Shown here: positions 1 through 6,633 of the stretch, in pieces | Numbering within the stretch: position 1 is the stretch's first letter | Layout: every line of letters begins with the position of its first letter | Origin: Planctomycetota bacterium | Lineage (GTDB): Bacteria; Planctomycetota; Planctomycetia; Planctomycetales; Planctomycetaceae | Length of the DNA: 13,110 bases | Reading direction: 5' to 3' | Assembly: GCA_013151585.1 (NCBI GenBank) | Contig: JAADHY010000700.1 | Coordinates: forward strand, 6,896-20,005 | Notes under the pieces: model-generated | Database searches by the model: none | The model's input: the letters and a program-made list of their open reading frames with translations, nothing else | What the model was told of the DNA's origin: nothing | Position numbers and translations under genes: made by a program

Positions 1-77
1 GTGTGCCCGGCCTGTAACAGCCGAGGCACCAGGCGCCCGCCGATATAACCGGTTGCCCCCGTGACGAGGACTCGCAT
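1..77 (-). CDS. NAD(P)-dependent epimerase/dehydratase family protein (N-terminal fragment)
   Basis: Partial gene running off the left edge; only the first 25 codons are present. The protein begins MRVLVTGATGYIGGRLVPRL, the first beta strand and glycine-rich loop (GATGYIGG, residues 7-14) of an extended short-chain dehydrogenase Rossmann fold, which binds NAD(P). This start is chosen because the motif normally sits a few residues from the N-terminus. No strong Shine-Dalgarno precedes the ATG. Family members act on nucleotide sugars or quinone/isoprenoid-type substrates; nothing in 25 residues decides the substrate. It is transcribed away from the membrane-protein gene at 420, so the gap between them should hold divergent promoters. 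Confidence 0.85.
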   Translation of the reverse strand, partial: MRVLVTGATGYIGGRLVPRLLQAGH

Positions 78-419
78 CAGTCGCCGCTTTACTTGAATGG
101 GGTAGCGTGTCGGAACACCGTCACGATCCGGAACAGAATCCCGAGCCGCCGCATTGGCCGTTCGCCGCGCGGCGTGCCCGGCTCCTTTCGAGAGGCAATC
201 TCAGTGGAATGAGAATCGAAGGAAGGTCTGTCCCTGTTTGGAGTGTACGTTTGCGGAAGACGGCCGGTCAAGCGCCGGCGGTTTCGCAGCCGCAAGAGGC
301 ATCGTGTGACGTGTTGGGCTGGTGCGGCGACGGCGAAGGGCATAGAATTTCAGCCGGTTGGGACGGTTGCCGAAAGATGGGCTCGGAACAATCTGGAAAC
401 AAACCGAAAAGCCTCGGAC
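78..419. other. Divergent intergenic region without a supported gene
   Basis: These 342 bases separate two divergent genes. Open frames cross the region (one continues the downstream gene upstream to a GTG at 243), but their translations are arginine-rich with no recognisable domain, as expected for GC-rich noncoding DNA. A TAGAAT hexamer at 343-348 is a weak -10 candidate for the plus-strand gene, but I see no -35 box at normal spacing. No clear repeats or terminators were found. Confidence 0.5.
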
Positions 420-1442
420 ATGATGACGACCGATCGCGTGGACCTGAAAAACCGCTACCTGGCGGCGGTGCTGGCGTTTTTGGTGCCGGGACTGGGCCAC
501 TTCTACCAGCGCCGATGGTTCAAAGGCGCGATCTATTCGGTGTGCATCCTGACGACGTTCTTTTGGGGGATGCATCTGGGCCGATGGAAGATCGTGTATT
601 TCCGCTGGGAGCGGGGAAACAAGACGGTCGGTTACTTGTCACAGGTTTGCGTGGGGCTGCCGGCTTTGCCCGCGCTAATTCAGTCGTGGCGGTACGGGCC
701 GCAGGAAGGGCATTTCGGGCGACGCGGGTCCGGACGACTTTCCGAGCTGGAGGAGACGATCGATGCGTCCTTCCGCGGACGTTTCGTGCCGACAGAGACG
801 GGTAGGATGACTTCGCTCGCCGCCGGCCCCGCTCAAGGGCGGATTCAACTGCAGCCGGTGCCGGGCGAGTTTGGCGACGAGGTTCGCGGCGTTTTCACTG
901 GCACTGTGGCCGGACAAACGGATGTGGTGCTGCAGTTGTCCGGCCCTGTCGAAATCAGTCCGCGATTGTACGCCAGCGAGGGGATTCCGGCAGACTTGCT
1001 GGACGGTCAAACCGACTCTGATCTGCCAACCGTCTTTGTCAGCGACAGGCGGTATATCAGGTGCGAGGTGGTCGACGAAAATTCGGCTTTTCAGTCGAGC
1101 GCCGGGTACCTGGAAGGCACCGTCCCTCGGCCGTTTTGGAACTGGTTCGAGGTGCCGCTGGAAGAACCGGCCAAGCAAGACTTGCACCGGCAACTCGGAA
1201 AGTTCGTCGAGCTGGCTCAGATTCTAACCTGGATTGCCGGGCTGCTGAACTTGCTGGCCATCTGGGATGCGCTGGAAGGCCCCGCCTATGGTTACGGGGA
1301 CGAAAAGGAAGAGGAGAAAAAGGAGAAAGAGACCGATTCCGACGACGGCCCCCCCGGCAAGCCTTCGCAAAAGACGCCAGACGCCGAGAAAGCCGGCAGC
1401 GGCTCCGGAGCTGCCGAACCCGTGGGAGGAAAAACCCAGTGA
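420..1442 (+). CDS. DUF6677-like multi-pass membrane protein
   Basis: Predicted inner-membrane protein of 340 residues; biochemical role unknown. Hydrophobic segments lie at about residues 13-30, 35-54, 70-88 and 265-285. The first contains PGLGHFYQ (23-30), a short motif reminiscent of TM2-type small membrane domains and typical, from memory, of the planctomycete DUF6677 family. Between the third and fourth segments lies a soluble region of about 170 residues. From residue 294 the tail is highly charged and low-complexity (EEEKKEKE, then Pro/Gly/Ser). I chose the ATG at 420 (ATG ATG, so 423 is equally possible) because the frame upstream encodes only basic, non-conserved sequence. No good Shine-Dalgarno is seen. 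The stop overlaps the next gene's GTG start, implying translational coupling. Assignment to the DUF is by recall of the motif, not by a search. Confidence 0.75.
   Translation: MMTTDRVDLKNRYLAAVLAFLVPGLGHFYQRRWFKGAIYSVCILTTFFWGMHLGRWKIVYFRWERGNKTVGYLSQVCVGLPALPALIQSWRYGPQEGHFGRRGSGRLSELEETIDASFRGRFVPTETGRMTSLAAGPAQGRIQLQPVPGEFGDEVRGVFTGTVAGQTDVVLQLSGPVEISPRLYASEGIPADLLDGQTDSDLPTVFVSDRRYIRCEVVDENSAFQSSAGYLEGTVPRPFWNWFEVPLEEPAKQDLHRQLGKFVELAQILTWIAGLLNLLAIWDALEGPAYGYGDEKEEEKKEKETDSDDGPPGKPSQKTPDAEKAGSGSGAAEPVGGKTQ
1424..1430 (+). promoter_or_regulatory. Ribosome binding site for the 65-aa membrane protein
   Basis: GGGAGGA ends 8 bases before a GTG at 1439. This strong Shine-Dalgarno, inside the end of the upstream gene, is why the GTG is preferred over the internal ATG at 1466. 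Confidence 0.7.
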
Positions 1443-1636
1443 CATCGCTGCTCGCCACCACCAACATGACTTGGTACCTTTTCCCACTGGCGCTGGTCGT
1501 CAGTTTGGTCTACAGTGCCAGCCGCTACGAGCTGCCGTCGCGGATCATCCGGCATGCTATTTCGTGCTTCGTCCGGATCATTCTGTTTATGGCGGTGATC
1601 CTAGCCCTTTTGTGGTGGCTGTCGTTCCGATTGTGA
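1439..1636 (+). CDS. Small two-segment membrane protein, function unknown
   Basis: A 65-residue protein starting at GTG within the stop of the preceding gene (GTGA, 4-base overlap). It has two hydrophobic stretches, about residues 11-24 (WYLFPLALVVSLVY) and 43-62 (CFVRIILFMAVILALLWWLS). A polar, basic linker with SASRYELPSRIIRH separates them, so it is probably a hairpin in the inner membrane. The overlapping start and strong ribosome binding site argue that it is co-translated with the DUF6677-like protein and may be its partner. I recall similar short SLVYSA(S/T)RYE proteins next to this gene in planctomycetes, but no function is known to me. It ends 24 bases before the converging ABC ATPase gene; no terminator hairpin is visible between them. 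Confidence 0.72.
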   Translation: MTSLLATTNMTWYLFPLALVVSLVYSASRYELPSRIIRHAISCFVRIILFMAVILALLWWLSFRL

Positions 1637-1660
1637 AATTTGGTGGAAGAGCCCGTGTTG

Positions 1661-2482
1661 CTACGCCGCGTTGTCGGCGGGGTCGGAGGGCGAAGTCGCA
1701 CCGCCGTCGGGGACAGACGGGTCGACCTGTTCGGCCGAGAACGCTTCTTTGCCCTCCAGGATCGAGTGGGCATCAAAGCGGCGGCCGAAGTATTGGGCCT
1801 GGGCTTCCGGGTTGCTCAGCACCGTTTCGGCGTCGCCGCTGACCAGCACTTTCCCCGCGCAGATGATGTAGCTGCGATCGGTGATCGTCAGCGTTTCCCG
1901 CTCGCGGTGGTCGGTCAGCAGAATCGCGATGCCGCGGTTCCGCAGCTCGACGATGATGTCCTGGATGCTGTGAATCGTCACCGGGTCGATGCCAGTGAAC
2001 GGTTCGTCCAGCAGAATCAACTTCGGATCGGTCGCTAGGCAGCGAGCTACTTCCAGCCGTCGGCGTTCGCCGCCCGAGAGGGTCGAGGCCTGCTGGCGAC
2101 GTTTATCGAGCAGACCGAACTGATCGAGCAGTGAGTCGGTCAGATGCCGCCGTTCCTTACGGCTCATCGGCAAGAACTCCAAGATGGCCATCATGTTCTG
2201 CTCGACCGTCAGCTTGCGGAAGATGCTGTCGTCTTGGGGCAAGTAACCGAGACCGTGCTGAGCCCGCTTATACATGGGCCATTCGGTGACGTCGACGCCG
2301 TTGAGAAAGACGCGCCCCTCGGTGACCGGGATCAGGCCGCAGGCCATACGGAACGTGGTCGTTTTGCCCGCCCCGTTGGGACCCAGCAATCCGACGATCT
2401 CGCCCCGCTCCACATTGAAGCTGTCGACGGCTCGTTTGCCGGGATAGTCCTTCACCAAGCCCACGCATTCCAGAATGACCAT
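1661..2482 (-). CDS. lptB: LptB-like ABC transporter ATP-binding protein
   Basis: Cytoplasmic ATPase subunit, 273 residues, of the ABC class that energises lipopolysaccharide extraction from the inner membrane (LptB2FGC). Walker A GPNGAGKTT is at 34-42, the Q-loop glutamine at 83, the signature LSGGE at 135-139, Walker B LILLDEP at 155-161, and the switch histidine in TDHRERETL at 190-198. The (T/D)H..RETL pattern and the early YLPQDDSIFRKLTVEQN region are LptB-like rather than typical of amino-acid importers. LptB is usually about 240 residues; here about 30 extra residues form an acidic, Ser/Pro-rich tail from about 245. The ATG at 2482 is chosen because GGAGGA lies 8 bases upstream; a TTG at 2503 would add seven residues. 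No lptA, lptC, lptF or lptG is in view, so the assignment rests on sequence alone. It is probably co-transcribed with the upstream signal peptidase genes. Confidence 0.85.
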   Translation of the reverse strand: MVILECVGLVKDYPGKRAVDSFNVERGEIVGLLGPNGAGKTTTFRMACGLIPVTEGRVFLNGVDVTEWPMYKRAQHGLGYLPQDDSIFRKLTVEQNMMAILEFLPMSRKERRHLTDSLLDQFGLLDKRRQQASTLSGGERRRLEVARCLATDPKLILLDEPFTGIDPVTIHSIQDIIVELRNRGIAILLTDHRERETLTITDRSYIICAGKVLVSGDAETVLSNPEAQAQYFGRRFDAHSILEGKEAFSAEQVDPSVPDGGATSPSDPADNAA

Positions 2483-2490
2483 CGTCCGAG

Positions 2491-2496
2491 TCCTCC
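2491..2496 (-). promoter_or_regulatory. Ribosome binding site of the LptB-like gene
   Basis: On the minus strand GGAGGA lies 8 bases before the ATG at 2482. It fixes this start over the in-frame TTG at 2503. Confidence 0.7.
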
Positions 2497-2551
2497 GTGA
2501 CAATTGTTCGAACGGCCTTCGTTCCGGTTCCTCCCTATCATTTGCAAAGGA

Positions 2552-2577
2552 CTGACCTTACGCCGGCCTTCGGTCAG
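2552..2577 (-). terminator. Possible weak hairpin between signal peptidase copy 1 and lptB
   Basis: CTGACC at 2552-2557 pairs with GGTCAG at 2572-2577, with a GCCGGC palindrome inside the loop. It overlaps the stop codon of the signal peptidase gene. The bases following it on the minus strand are not T-rich, so it is at best a partial terminator or an mRNA processing/stability structure. Confidence 0.3.
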
Positions 2578-3605
2578 CGAATCCGGCGCATCCGGAAAAT
2601 CTGCGGATAGAATGGTACGCGCAAGTTCGGATAGTTCGTCTTTTCGACCGAATATGGGCCGTAGGCCTTGTGATAGGTGATCGGGAATCCGCGACCGCCT
2701 CGCAAAAACGGTTTGCCGTGCGGCCAGTACACGAAAAAGGCTTTGCCGACCAAGGCGGAAGCCGGGACGGCGTACCGGTGGCGTGCATGCCGCGTGTTGG
2801 CCCACAGACGGCTATCTTTGCTCCGCGGGCTGTTGTCGCCCAAAACCAAGTATTCGTCTTCGCCCAACTGAAACTCGGCCGTCTGCATGCCCACCCGGTA
2901 AGCCTCCCACCACGCCTGCGGGTCGTGCAACAGTTGCCGCAGCTCCGGCTGATTGGCCGATTCGTATCGGGCGTTGAGAAAGCCTTCGGCATCGACGTCG
3001 ATGATCTGCTCGCTGCGATAGTAGATGTCGCGTCGGATCAGCAGATCGTCGACCACGAGCTGCGTGTTCTTGGCTGCGATGCCAACTGGGATCAAGTCCT
3101 CCTCTTGCGGACCCGGATACTCCGTTTCCGGCAGTTCGTATTCGGCCGCCGAGCCGAACGAGACGAGCGATCGATTGACCCAAAGACAGAGCCGGTTGTC
3201 GACATTGGCAAACCGCAGACGGTACCGTCCTGGTCCGCGCACTTTTGTTTTCGCCGACGCCAACGTCTGTTCGTCGTCCACGTCCCGGCCGAAGCATGTC
3301 CGGACGGAGAGCCTCGCTTCGCCGCTGTTCAGGTCGATACGACACCGGTACGCTCGGCAGCCTTCGTTCAGCTCCAGCACAAGTTCCGAATCCGGCTGGA
3401 CCCGTTGCACCTTCACGCGACAAGAGACCGTCAGGTCGCCCACCCAGTAGCAGTCGCGATAGAGTTGCCCGCTGTGGCCTCCGGTGTAAGCGTTGTAAGC
3501 GCACAGATCGGTGATCAGTTCCGGCCGCATTTGTTCGAGGAGCGAGGGCTCGAACTGCGGATCAACGCCCGAGCTGAACGCTTCCCAGACCCGAGGAGTT
3601 GGCAC
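2574..3605 (-). CDS. C-terminal fragment of signal peptidase I copy 1 (third frame)
   Basis: Open frame of 343 residues from a GTG at 3605; it is a piece of the gene described for 2574-4480. In this fragment's numbering, about residues 50-205 are beta-rich (LVLELNEG, CRIDLNSGEARL, RYRLRFANVDNRLCLWVN), suggesting a jelly-roll/concanavalin-like fold. Box E, GDNSPRSKDSR, lies near residues 254-264 and supplies the GDNS region of the catalytic site. It lacks both the serine and the lysine, so it could not be a peptidase by itself. Translated conservation continues in frame upstream of the GTG to about 3641 (GRLHWLRYRH), showing that the true gene does not start here. Confidence 0.6.
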   Translation of the reverse strand: MPTPRVWEAFSSGVDPQFEPSLLEQMRPELITDLCAYNAYTGGHSGQLYRDCYWVGDLTVSCRVKVQRVQPDSELVLELNEGCRAYRCRIDLNSGEARLSVRTCFGRDVDDEQTLASAKTKVRGPGRYRLRFANVDNRLCLWVNRSLVSFGSAAEYELPETEYPGPQEEDLIPVGIAAKNTQLVVDDLLIRRDIYYRSEQIIDVDAEGFLNARYESANQPELRQLLHDPQAWWEAYRVGMQTAEFQLGEDEYLVLGDNSPRSKDSRLWANTRHARHRYAVPASALVGKAFFVYWPHGKPFLRGGRGFPITYHKAYGPYSVEKTNYPNLRVPFYPQIFRMRRIR

Positions 3606-3931
3606 GATGTGGCGGTAGCGGAGCCAGTGCAGCCGTCCGTCGGAAGCCGCCTCTCAATTGGAATGCGTGGTCCTCGTCATCGGGCGTCCAACCGGTTGCC
3701 GTTTCTCGCCAGCCAGCGACGACCGGGCCAGCCGTCGGCTGACCCAAGCCGACTTTTTCGCTCACCCTCTCCACCGGGACCCACCGTCGCGGCCAGCCTT
3801 TCTGGAACAGCTCCGTCTCGGAATAGTCGTTGTCATACACCGGAAGCTGAAGTCGATCTTGTTTGTTGGGGTCTTCCTTACGCAGAATCTCGAGCCGGCC
3901 GTCATCTCGCCGACGGTACAGGTCACCGCGC

Positions 3932-4480
3932 TTAATGACTCTCGCCCGGCAACCCGACGATCCGCTTGATGTAGTTCGTTTTGGGCTCTTCGGGGTATTT
4001 GAACACGGCCACGTCCCAGCGCCGGGGCCGACTGAACTCATAGGTGAACTTCGTGACGAGAATTCGGTCGCCTTTGAAAACCGGAAGTTCGCGCACAGCG
4101 TTCTCGTACCGGCAATTAGGACACAAAGCCGTGTTGATCCGCGTGATGAGATATTCCAGCTCATCCACCTCGTCGCTGGCTCCGACTGCGAACGAATAAC
4201 CGCACTTCTCGCACGTGACGTCTTTGTGACGGCCGTAAAGAGTCGGCGCCATCGAGCCGGTGGGAATGACGAACGCCTCAGCTTCGAATGCGCGGAACAA
4301 AAAAGCCAAAACAAAAGCGATTACGATCGACTCGATCGTTTCGCGCAATCCCTCCTTGGGCGTCGGTTGATTCGTGCGCTGGTCGGGAGCGGTCCCACGG
4401 CGATCACCACGGCCGGACGACTGACCGGCCGGCTTGGTCCGAGCCGTGGCCGCAGAAGGCTGCCGTTTCTTCTTCGTCAC
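3932..4480 (-). CDS. N-terminal fragment of signal peptidase I copy 1 (first frame)
   Basis: Open frame of 182 residues from a GTG at 4480; it is a piece of the gene described for 2574-4480. It holds the single membrane anchor, Ser76, the Cys4 zinc-ribbon and Lys172, then stops at LPGESH because of the shift at 3940. Its length is close to that of minimal Gram-positive signal peptidases, but it lacks the GDNS/box E segment. If translated alone it would probably be unstable or inactive. Confidence 0.6.
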   Translation of the reverse strand: MTKKKRQPSAATARTKPAGQSSGRGDRRGTAPDQRTNQPTPKEGLRETIESIVIAFVLAFLFRAFEAEAFVIPTGSMAPTLYGRHKDVTCEKCGYSFAVGASDEVDELEYLITRINTALCPNCRYENAVRELPVFKGDRILVTKFTYEFSRPRRWDVAVFKYPEEPKTNYIKRIVGLPGESH

Positions 4481-4487
4481 CGGAAAT

Positions 4488-4491
4488 CTCC
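4488..4491 (-). promoter_or_regulatory. Ribosome binding site for signal peptidase copy 1
   Basis: Minus-strand GGAG 7 bases before a GTG at 4480 supports that start. The site lies just downstream of the hairpin at 4497-4514. Confidence 0.5.
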
Positions 4492-4496
4492 GAAAA

Positions 4497-4514
4497 CCGC
4501 CCCAAAAAGGGCGG
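4497..4514 (-). terminator. Stem-loop between the two signal peptidase genes
   Basis: On the minus strand CCGCCC, a TTTTTG loop, then GGGCGG form a perfect 6-bp GC stem followed by TTTTC. It resembles a short intrinsic terminator but the T-run is only four. It sits 93 bases after the stop of copy 2 and directly before the ribosome binding site of copy 1, so it could attenuate read-through or mask the site. Confidence 0.4.
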
Positions 4515-4607
4515 CTGGCTCTTCCTACTTGTCTCGGGAAAACGCGTTGTGCGTCAAGCGTCTGTTTTTCTTACGCTGTCCGTCGTTTTCACGTTGAAAG
4601 TTTCAGA

Positions 4608-6341
4608 TCAGCGAATATAGCGAATCCGCGTGAAATCGGGAATGCGGATGTGCCCCACGTAGCGGCCGATCCGAATTTTCGCTGGGCGAGAGGGCAAGTG
4701 CAAAACCAGGGGTTTTCCCACGAACATCTGGCGGGTGACCCGCGCATTGGACCAACTGCGACTATCGAGCGATACGGGGCTGTTGTCTCCGAGGAAAAAG
4801 TACTGATCGGGGCCGAGCTGGTACGGCCGATCCACGGCCCGGCGCGACTCGCCCGCTGTGTAATAGACATCTCGGTACAACCGCAGCCGCTCGATCCGAA
4901 CGGCCAGACCTTTCGCCGCGATGTGCACCGGTCGCGACAGGGCGAAACGCGGATTCCGATACGTCGGGGCCGTCTCGAGGGCCCCATCAGCCGTCGCGGC
5001 CTCGGTGTCGTCCGGAACGTAGCTCAGCACTTCGCGCCCGTCGATGGCGAAAACGATCTGGCGATCGAACGTCGACATCTCGACGAGCCAGGGCCGGTCG
5101 AATGCGATTGCCGGCAGCCGTCGTTCAGCCACGGCCCGTTCTTTTCCGTCAACAAAGACGCGGAGCATCCCTGACTGAAACCCGAGCACGGCGTCGTACA
5201 CGTGTCGGCCGTCGAGCATCCGAAACACCAATTGGCCTTGGCCGCTATGAACCGTGACCTGCGCGGCGATCATGAGGTCGCGGACCAGATTAACACCGGT
5301 CTGTCCGGCCGGCCCGTCATAAGCATATGCATCGGTGATAGGAGCCAGATGAGATTCCCGCTCAAGCTGTTCCACCGCTCGACGCCAGTGCGGGGCATCC
5401 GACAGCGACAGGAACCAACGGCGAGCCGACCGCGTGAGCACGCCACGACAACGGATTTGTTGCGCGGTCGCGTCGATCTCGCCCGCCGCGTGGCTGGGGC
5501 CACCAAAGGCCAGGGCATCCGCTGCCGCGACGACCTCCGCCGGCCAAGGCCGCACGGTTACGGCCGTCGGGTGCACGCCGCCCGACCGAACCCAGTGCCG
5601 GTACGACAGCCAGCGGAAGGTGGCCGCCCCGGTTCGACCGGACCGACGGCCCTCCGGCCGAGTTTCGAAGCCGCCCGAGACGGCTCGCCAGCCCGAGTCC
5701 GGATTCCAACGAGGCTGCCAATCGGACGCCGCCGCTGGCCGATACGTGTCATCGTAAACCAGAATCCGCGTCGCCCGCTGCTGGATCAAGTTTTTTCGCT
5801 GGACGTGGCCGTTGATCACCACGTCGCCGGCGACGATCTGCACTCGTTCGCCCGGCAGACCGACCACTCGTTTCACGTAGGCCTGGGTCGGCTGCTCGGG
5901 GTTTCGAAACACGACCATGTCCCACCGCCTCGGGGGGCGAAAAGTGTAGGCATTCTTGTGCACGAGAAGTTGATCCCCGGCATTGATCGGGACTTTCGAG
6001 ATGTCGATCCATCGTTGCCCGCAGTTCGGACAGGTCGCTCGCCGCAGCTCGCTGGGAGAGCTGCCCGGCGGCACTCCTACGGCAAACACCTTTTGACAGC
6101 TCGGACAGACGACCCGCTTGTGATATCCCAAAAGGTGCGGCGCCATCGAACCGGTCGAAATGATATATCCCTCGATTCCGAAACCGCGTACGACAATGAC
6201 CCACAGCGCCAAGCACACCAGAAAATCCATCAGGTGGCGCACGCCGACCGCCGGCCGATCCGTCGCCTCGGCTTTCGCTCGCGCGGCGGCTGGATGACGT
6301 GAATTCAGCGCAACGGATTGATCAACCTCAGAAAGCGCCAT
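4608..6341 (-). CDS. lepB: Signal peptidase I, copy 2 (long, with zinc-ribbon and beta-rich insert)
   Basis: Intact 577-residue membrane serine protease for removal of signal peptides from Sec and Tat substrates. A cytoplasmic N-terminus (1-36) precedes one membrane segment (37-56). The nucleophile is Ser65 in STGSMAPH; four cysteines (79, 82, 104, 107; CPSC...CPNC) form a probable zinc-ribbon. Lys157 in KRVVGLPGE is the general base, and box E is GDNSPVSLDSR (518-528). Typical signal peptidases have 180-320 residues; here about 350 residues lie between the lysine box and box E. Part of these look beta-rich (LVFRMLDG, LRVFVDGK, IVFAIDGREVLSY), suggesting a lectin-like jelly roll. The ATG at 6341 is chosen because sequence upstream is Arg/His/Pro-rich without conservation; no good Shine-Dalgarno is seen. 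The second copy lies 127 bases downstream, and the order suggests one operon with the LptB-like gene. Confidence 0.9.
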   Translation of the reverse strand: MALSEVDQSVALNSRHPAAARAKAEATDRPAVGVRHLMDFLVCLALWVIVVRGFGIEGYIISTGSMAPHLLGYHKRVVCPSCQKVFAVGVPPGSSPSELRRATCPNCGQRWIDISKVPINAGDQLLVHKNAYTFRPPRRWDMVVFRNPEQPTQAYVKRVVGLPGERVQIVAGDVVINGHVQRKNLIQQRATRILVYDDTYRPAAASDWQPRWNPDSGWRAVSGGFETRPEGRRSGRTGAATFRWLSYRHWVRSGGVHPTAVTVRPWPAEVVAAADALAFGGPSHAAGEIDATAQQIRCRGVLTRSARRWFLSLSDAPHWRRAVEQLERESHLAPITDAYAYDGPAGQTGVNLVRDLMIAAQVTVHSGQGQLVFRMLDGRHVYDAVLGFQSGMLRVFVDGKERAVAERRLPAIAFDRPWLVEMSTFDRQIVFAIDGREVLSYVPDDTEAATADGALETAPTYRNPRFALSRPVHIAAKGLAVRIERLRLYRDVYYTAGESRRAVDRPYQLGPDQYFFLGDNSPVSLDSRSWSNARVTRQMFVGKPLVLHLPSRPAKIRIGRYVGHIRIPDFTRIRYIR

Positions 6342-6484
6342 CCCTGTGTGCGTCCGGAGTTTTTTGTGAGATTTGGTCTTCGCCAGCCGGGGGCCTGGCG
6401 TGGCCGCAGCGTTTCGGATGCAGAGCGAATTCGTCGAGCGGCTGTCTGGATCATCCATCTGCGGGCAGTGACCGGAACCGAAGA

Positions 6485-6490
6485 ATTGTA
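6485..6490 (-). promoter_or_regulatory. Candidate -10 box for the signal peptidase operon
   Basis: Minus-strand TACAAT lies 144 bases before the ATG at 6341. A weak -35 candidate, TTCCGC, is 18 bases upstream (6509-6514). Only the -10 is a good match, so the call is tentative. Confidence 0.3.
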
Positions 6491-6624
6491 GGTTCTCGCC
6501 CCGGCATAGCGGAAGTCGACCTCGAAGCGATCCGTGCGTGGGGGCGTGAGCGTGTGTGGTGTCTTTCGCGACGGGCACAGCCCGATGATTTGGCGAGTTT
6601 GCATAGCAAGCGGCGGGAAACTCG

Positions 6625-6633
6625 TGCTACAAT
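6625..6633 (+). promoter_or_regulatory. Candidate extended -10 promoter for the oxidoreductase gene
   Basis: TGCTACAAT matches an extended -10 (TGnTAnAAT). No convincing -35 lies 16-18 bases upstream, which extended -10 promoters tolerate. If used, transcription would start near 6640 and leave a leader of about 350 bases before the ATG at 6993. Confidence 0.35.

Larger units (their letters stand above)
2574..4480 (-). pseudogene. lepB: Signal peptidase I, copy 1, interrupted by two frameshifts
   Basis: Membrane-bound serine protease that would cleave signal peptides on the outer face of the inner membrane. The coding sequence is spread over three frames: 4480-3941, 3939-3643 and 3641-2574. 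Removing one base at 3940 (GAG-A-GTC) and one at 3642 (TTC-C-GAC) gives about 634 residues. First frame: Lys/Arg-rich cytoplasmic N-terminus (1-48), one membrane segment (49-65), nucleophile Ser76 in PTGSMAPT, zinc-ribbon cysteines 90, 93, 120 and 123, and general-base Lys172 in KRIVGLPGE. Second frame: continues after LPGE with conserved-looking text (LQLPVYDNDY). Third frame: a beta-rich insert, then box E GDNSPRSKDSR. The GTG start at 4480 has GGAG 7 bases upstream. All catalytic boxes are intact and read well, so the lesions are recent or are sequence errors. It resembles the intact copy immediately upstream. Confidence 0.85.

Noticed and set aside
243..419. Upstream extension of the DUF6677-like protein to a GTG at 243
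   Set aside because: The added 59 residues are basic and low in family-like features, and the family normally begins shortly before the PGLGHFYQ segment.
107..805. 232-residue plus-strand open frame over the start of the DUF6677-like gene
   Set aside because: Translation is Arg/Gly/Ala-rich without hydrophobic patterning or motifs; the overlapping frame from 420 encodes clear membrane segments.
2670..3935. 421-residue plus-strand frame antisense to signal peptidase copy 1
   Set aside because: It is the complement of a gene with catalytic motifs on the minus strand; long antisense frames are expected at this GC content.
3930..3950. Programmed ribosomal frameshift at the first break in signal peptidase copy 1
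   Set aside because: No slippery heptamer, homopolymer run or obvious downstream pseudoknot, and a second unrelated shift would still be needed at 3642.
5202..6302. 366-residue plus-strand frame antisense to signal peptidase copy 2
   Set aside because: Lies entirely opposite conserved signal peptidase sequence and shows no domain of its own.
6342..6578. N-terminal extension of signal peptidase copy 2 to position 6578
   Set aside because: The extra 79 residues are Thr/His/Arg/Pro-rich and unlike a signal peptidase N-terminus; the candidate -10 at 6485-6490 would fall inside it.
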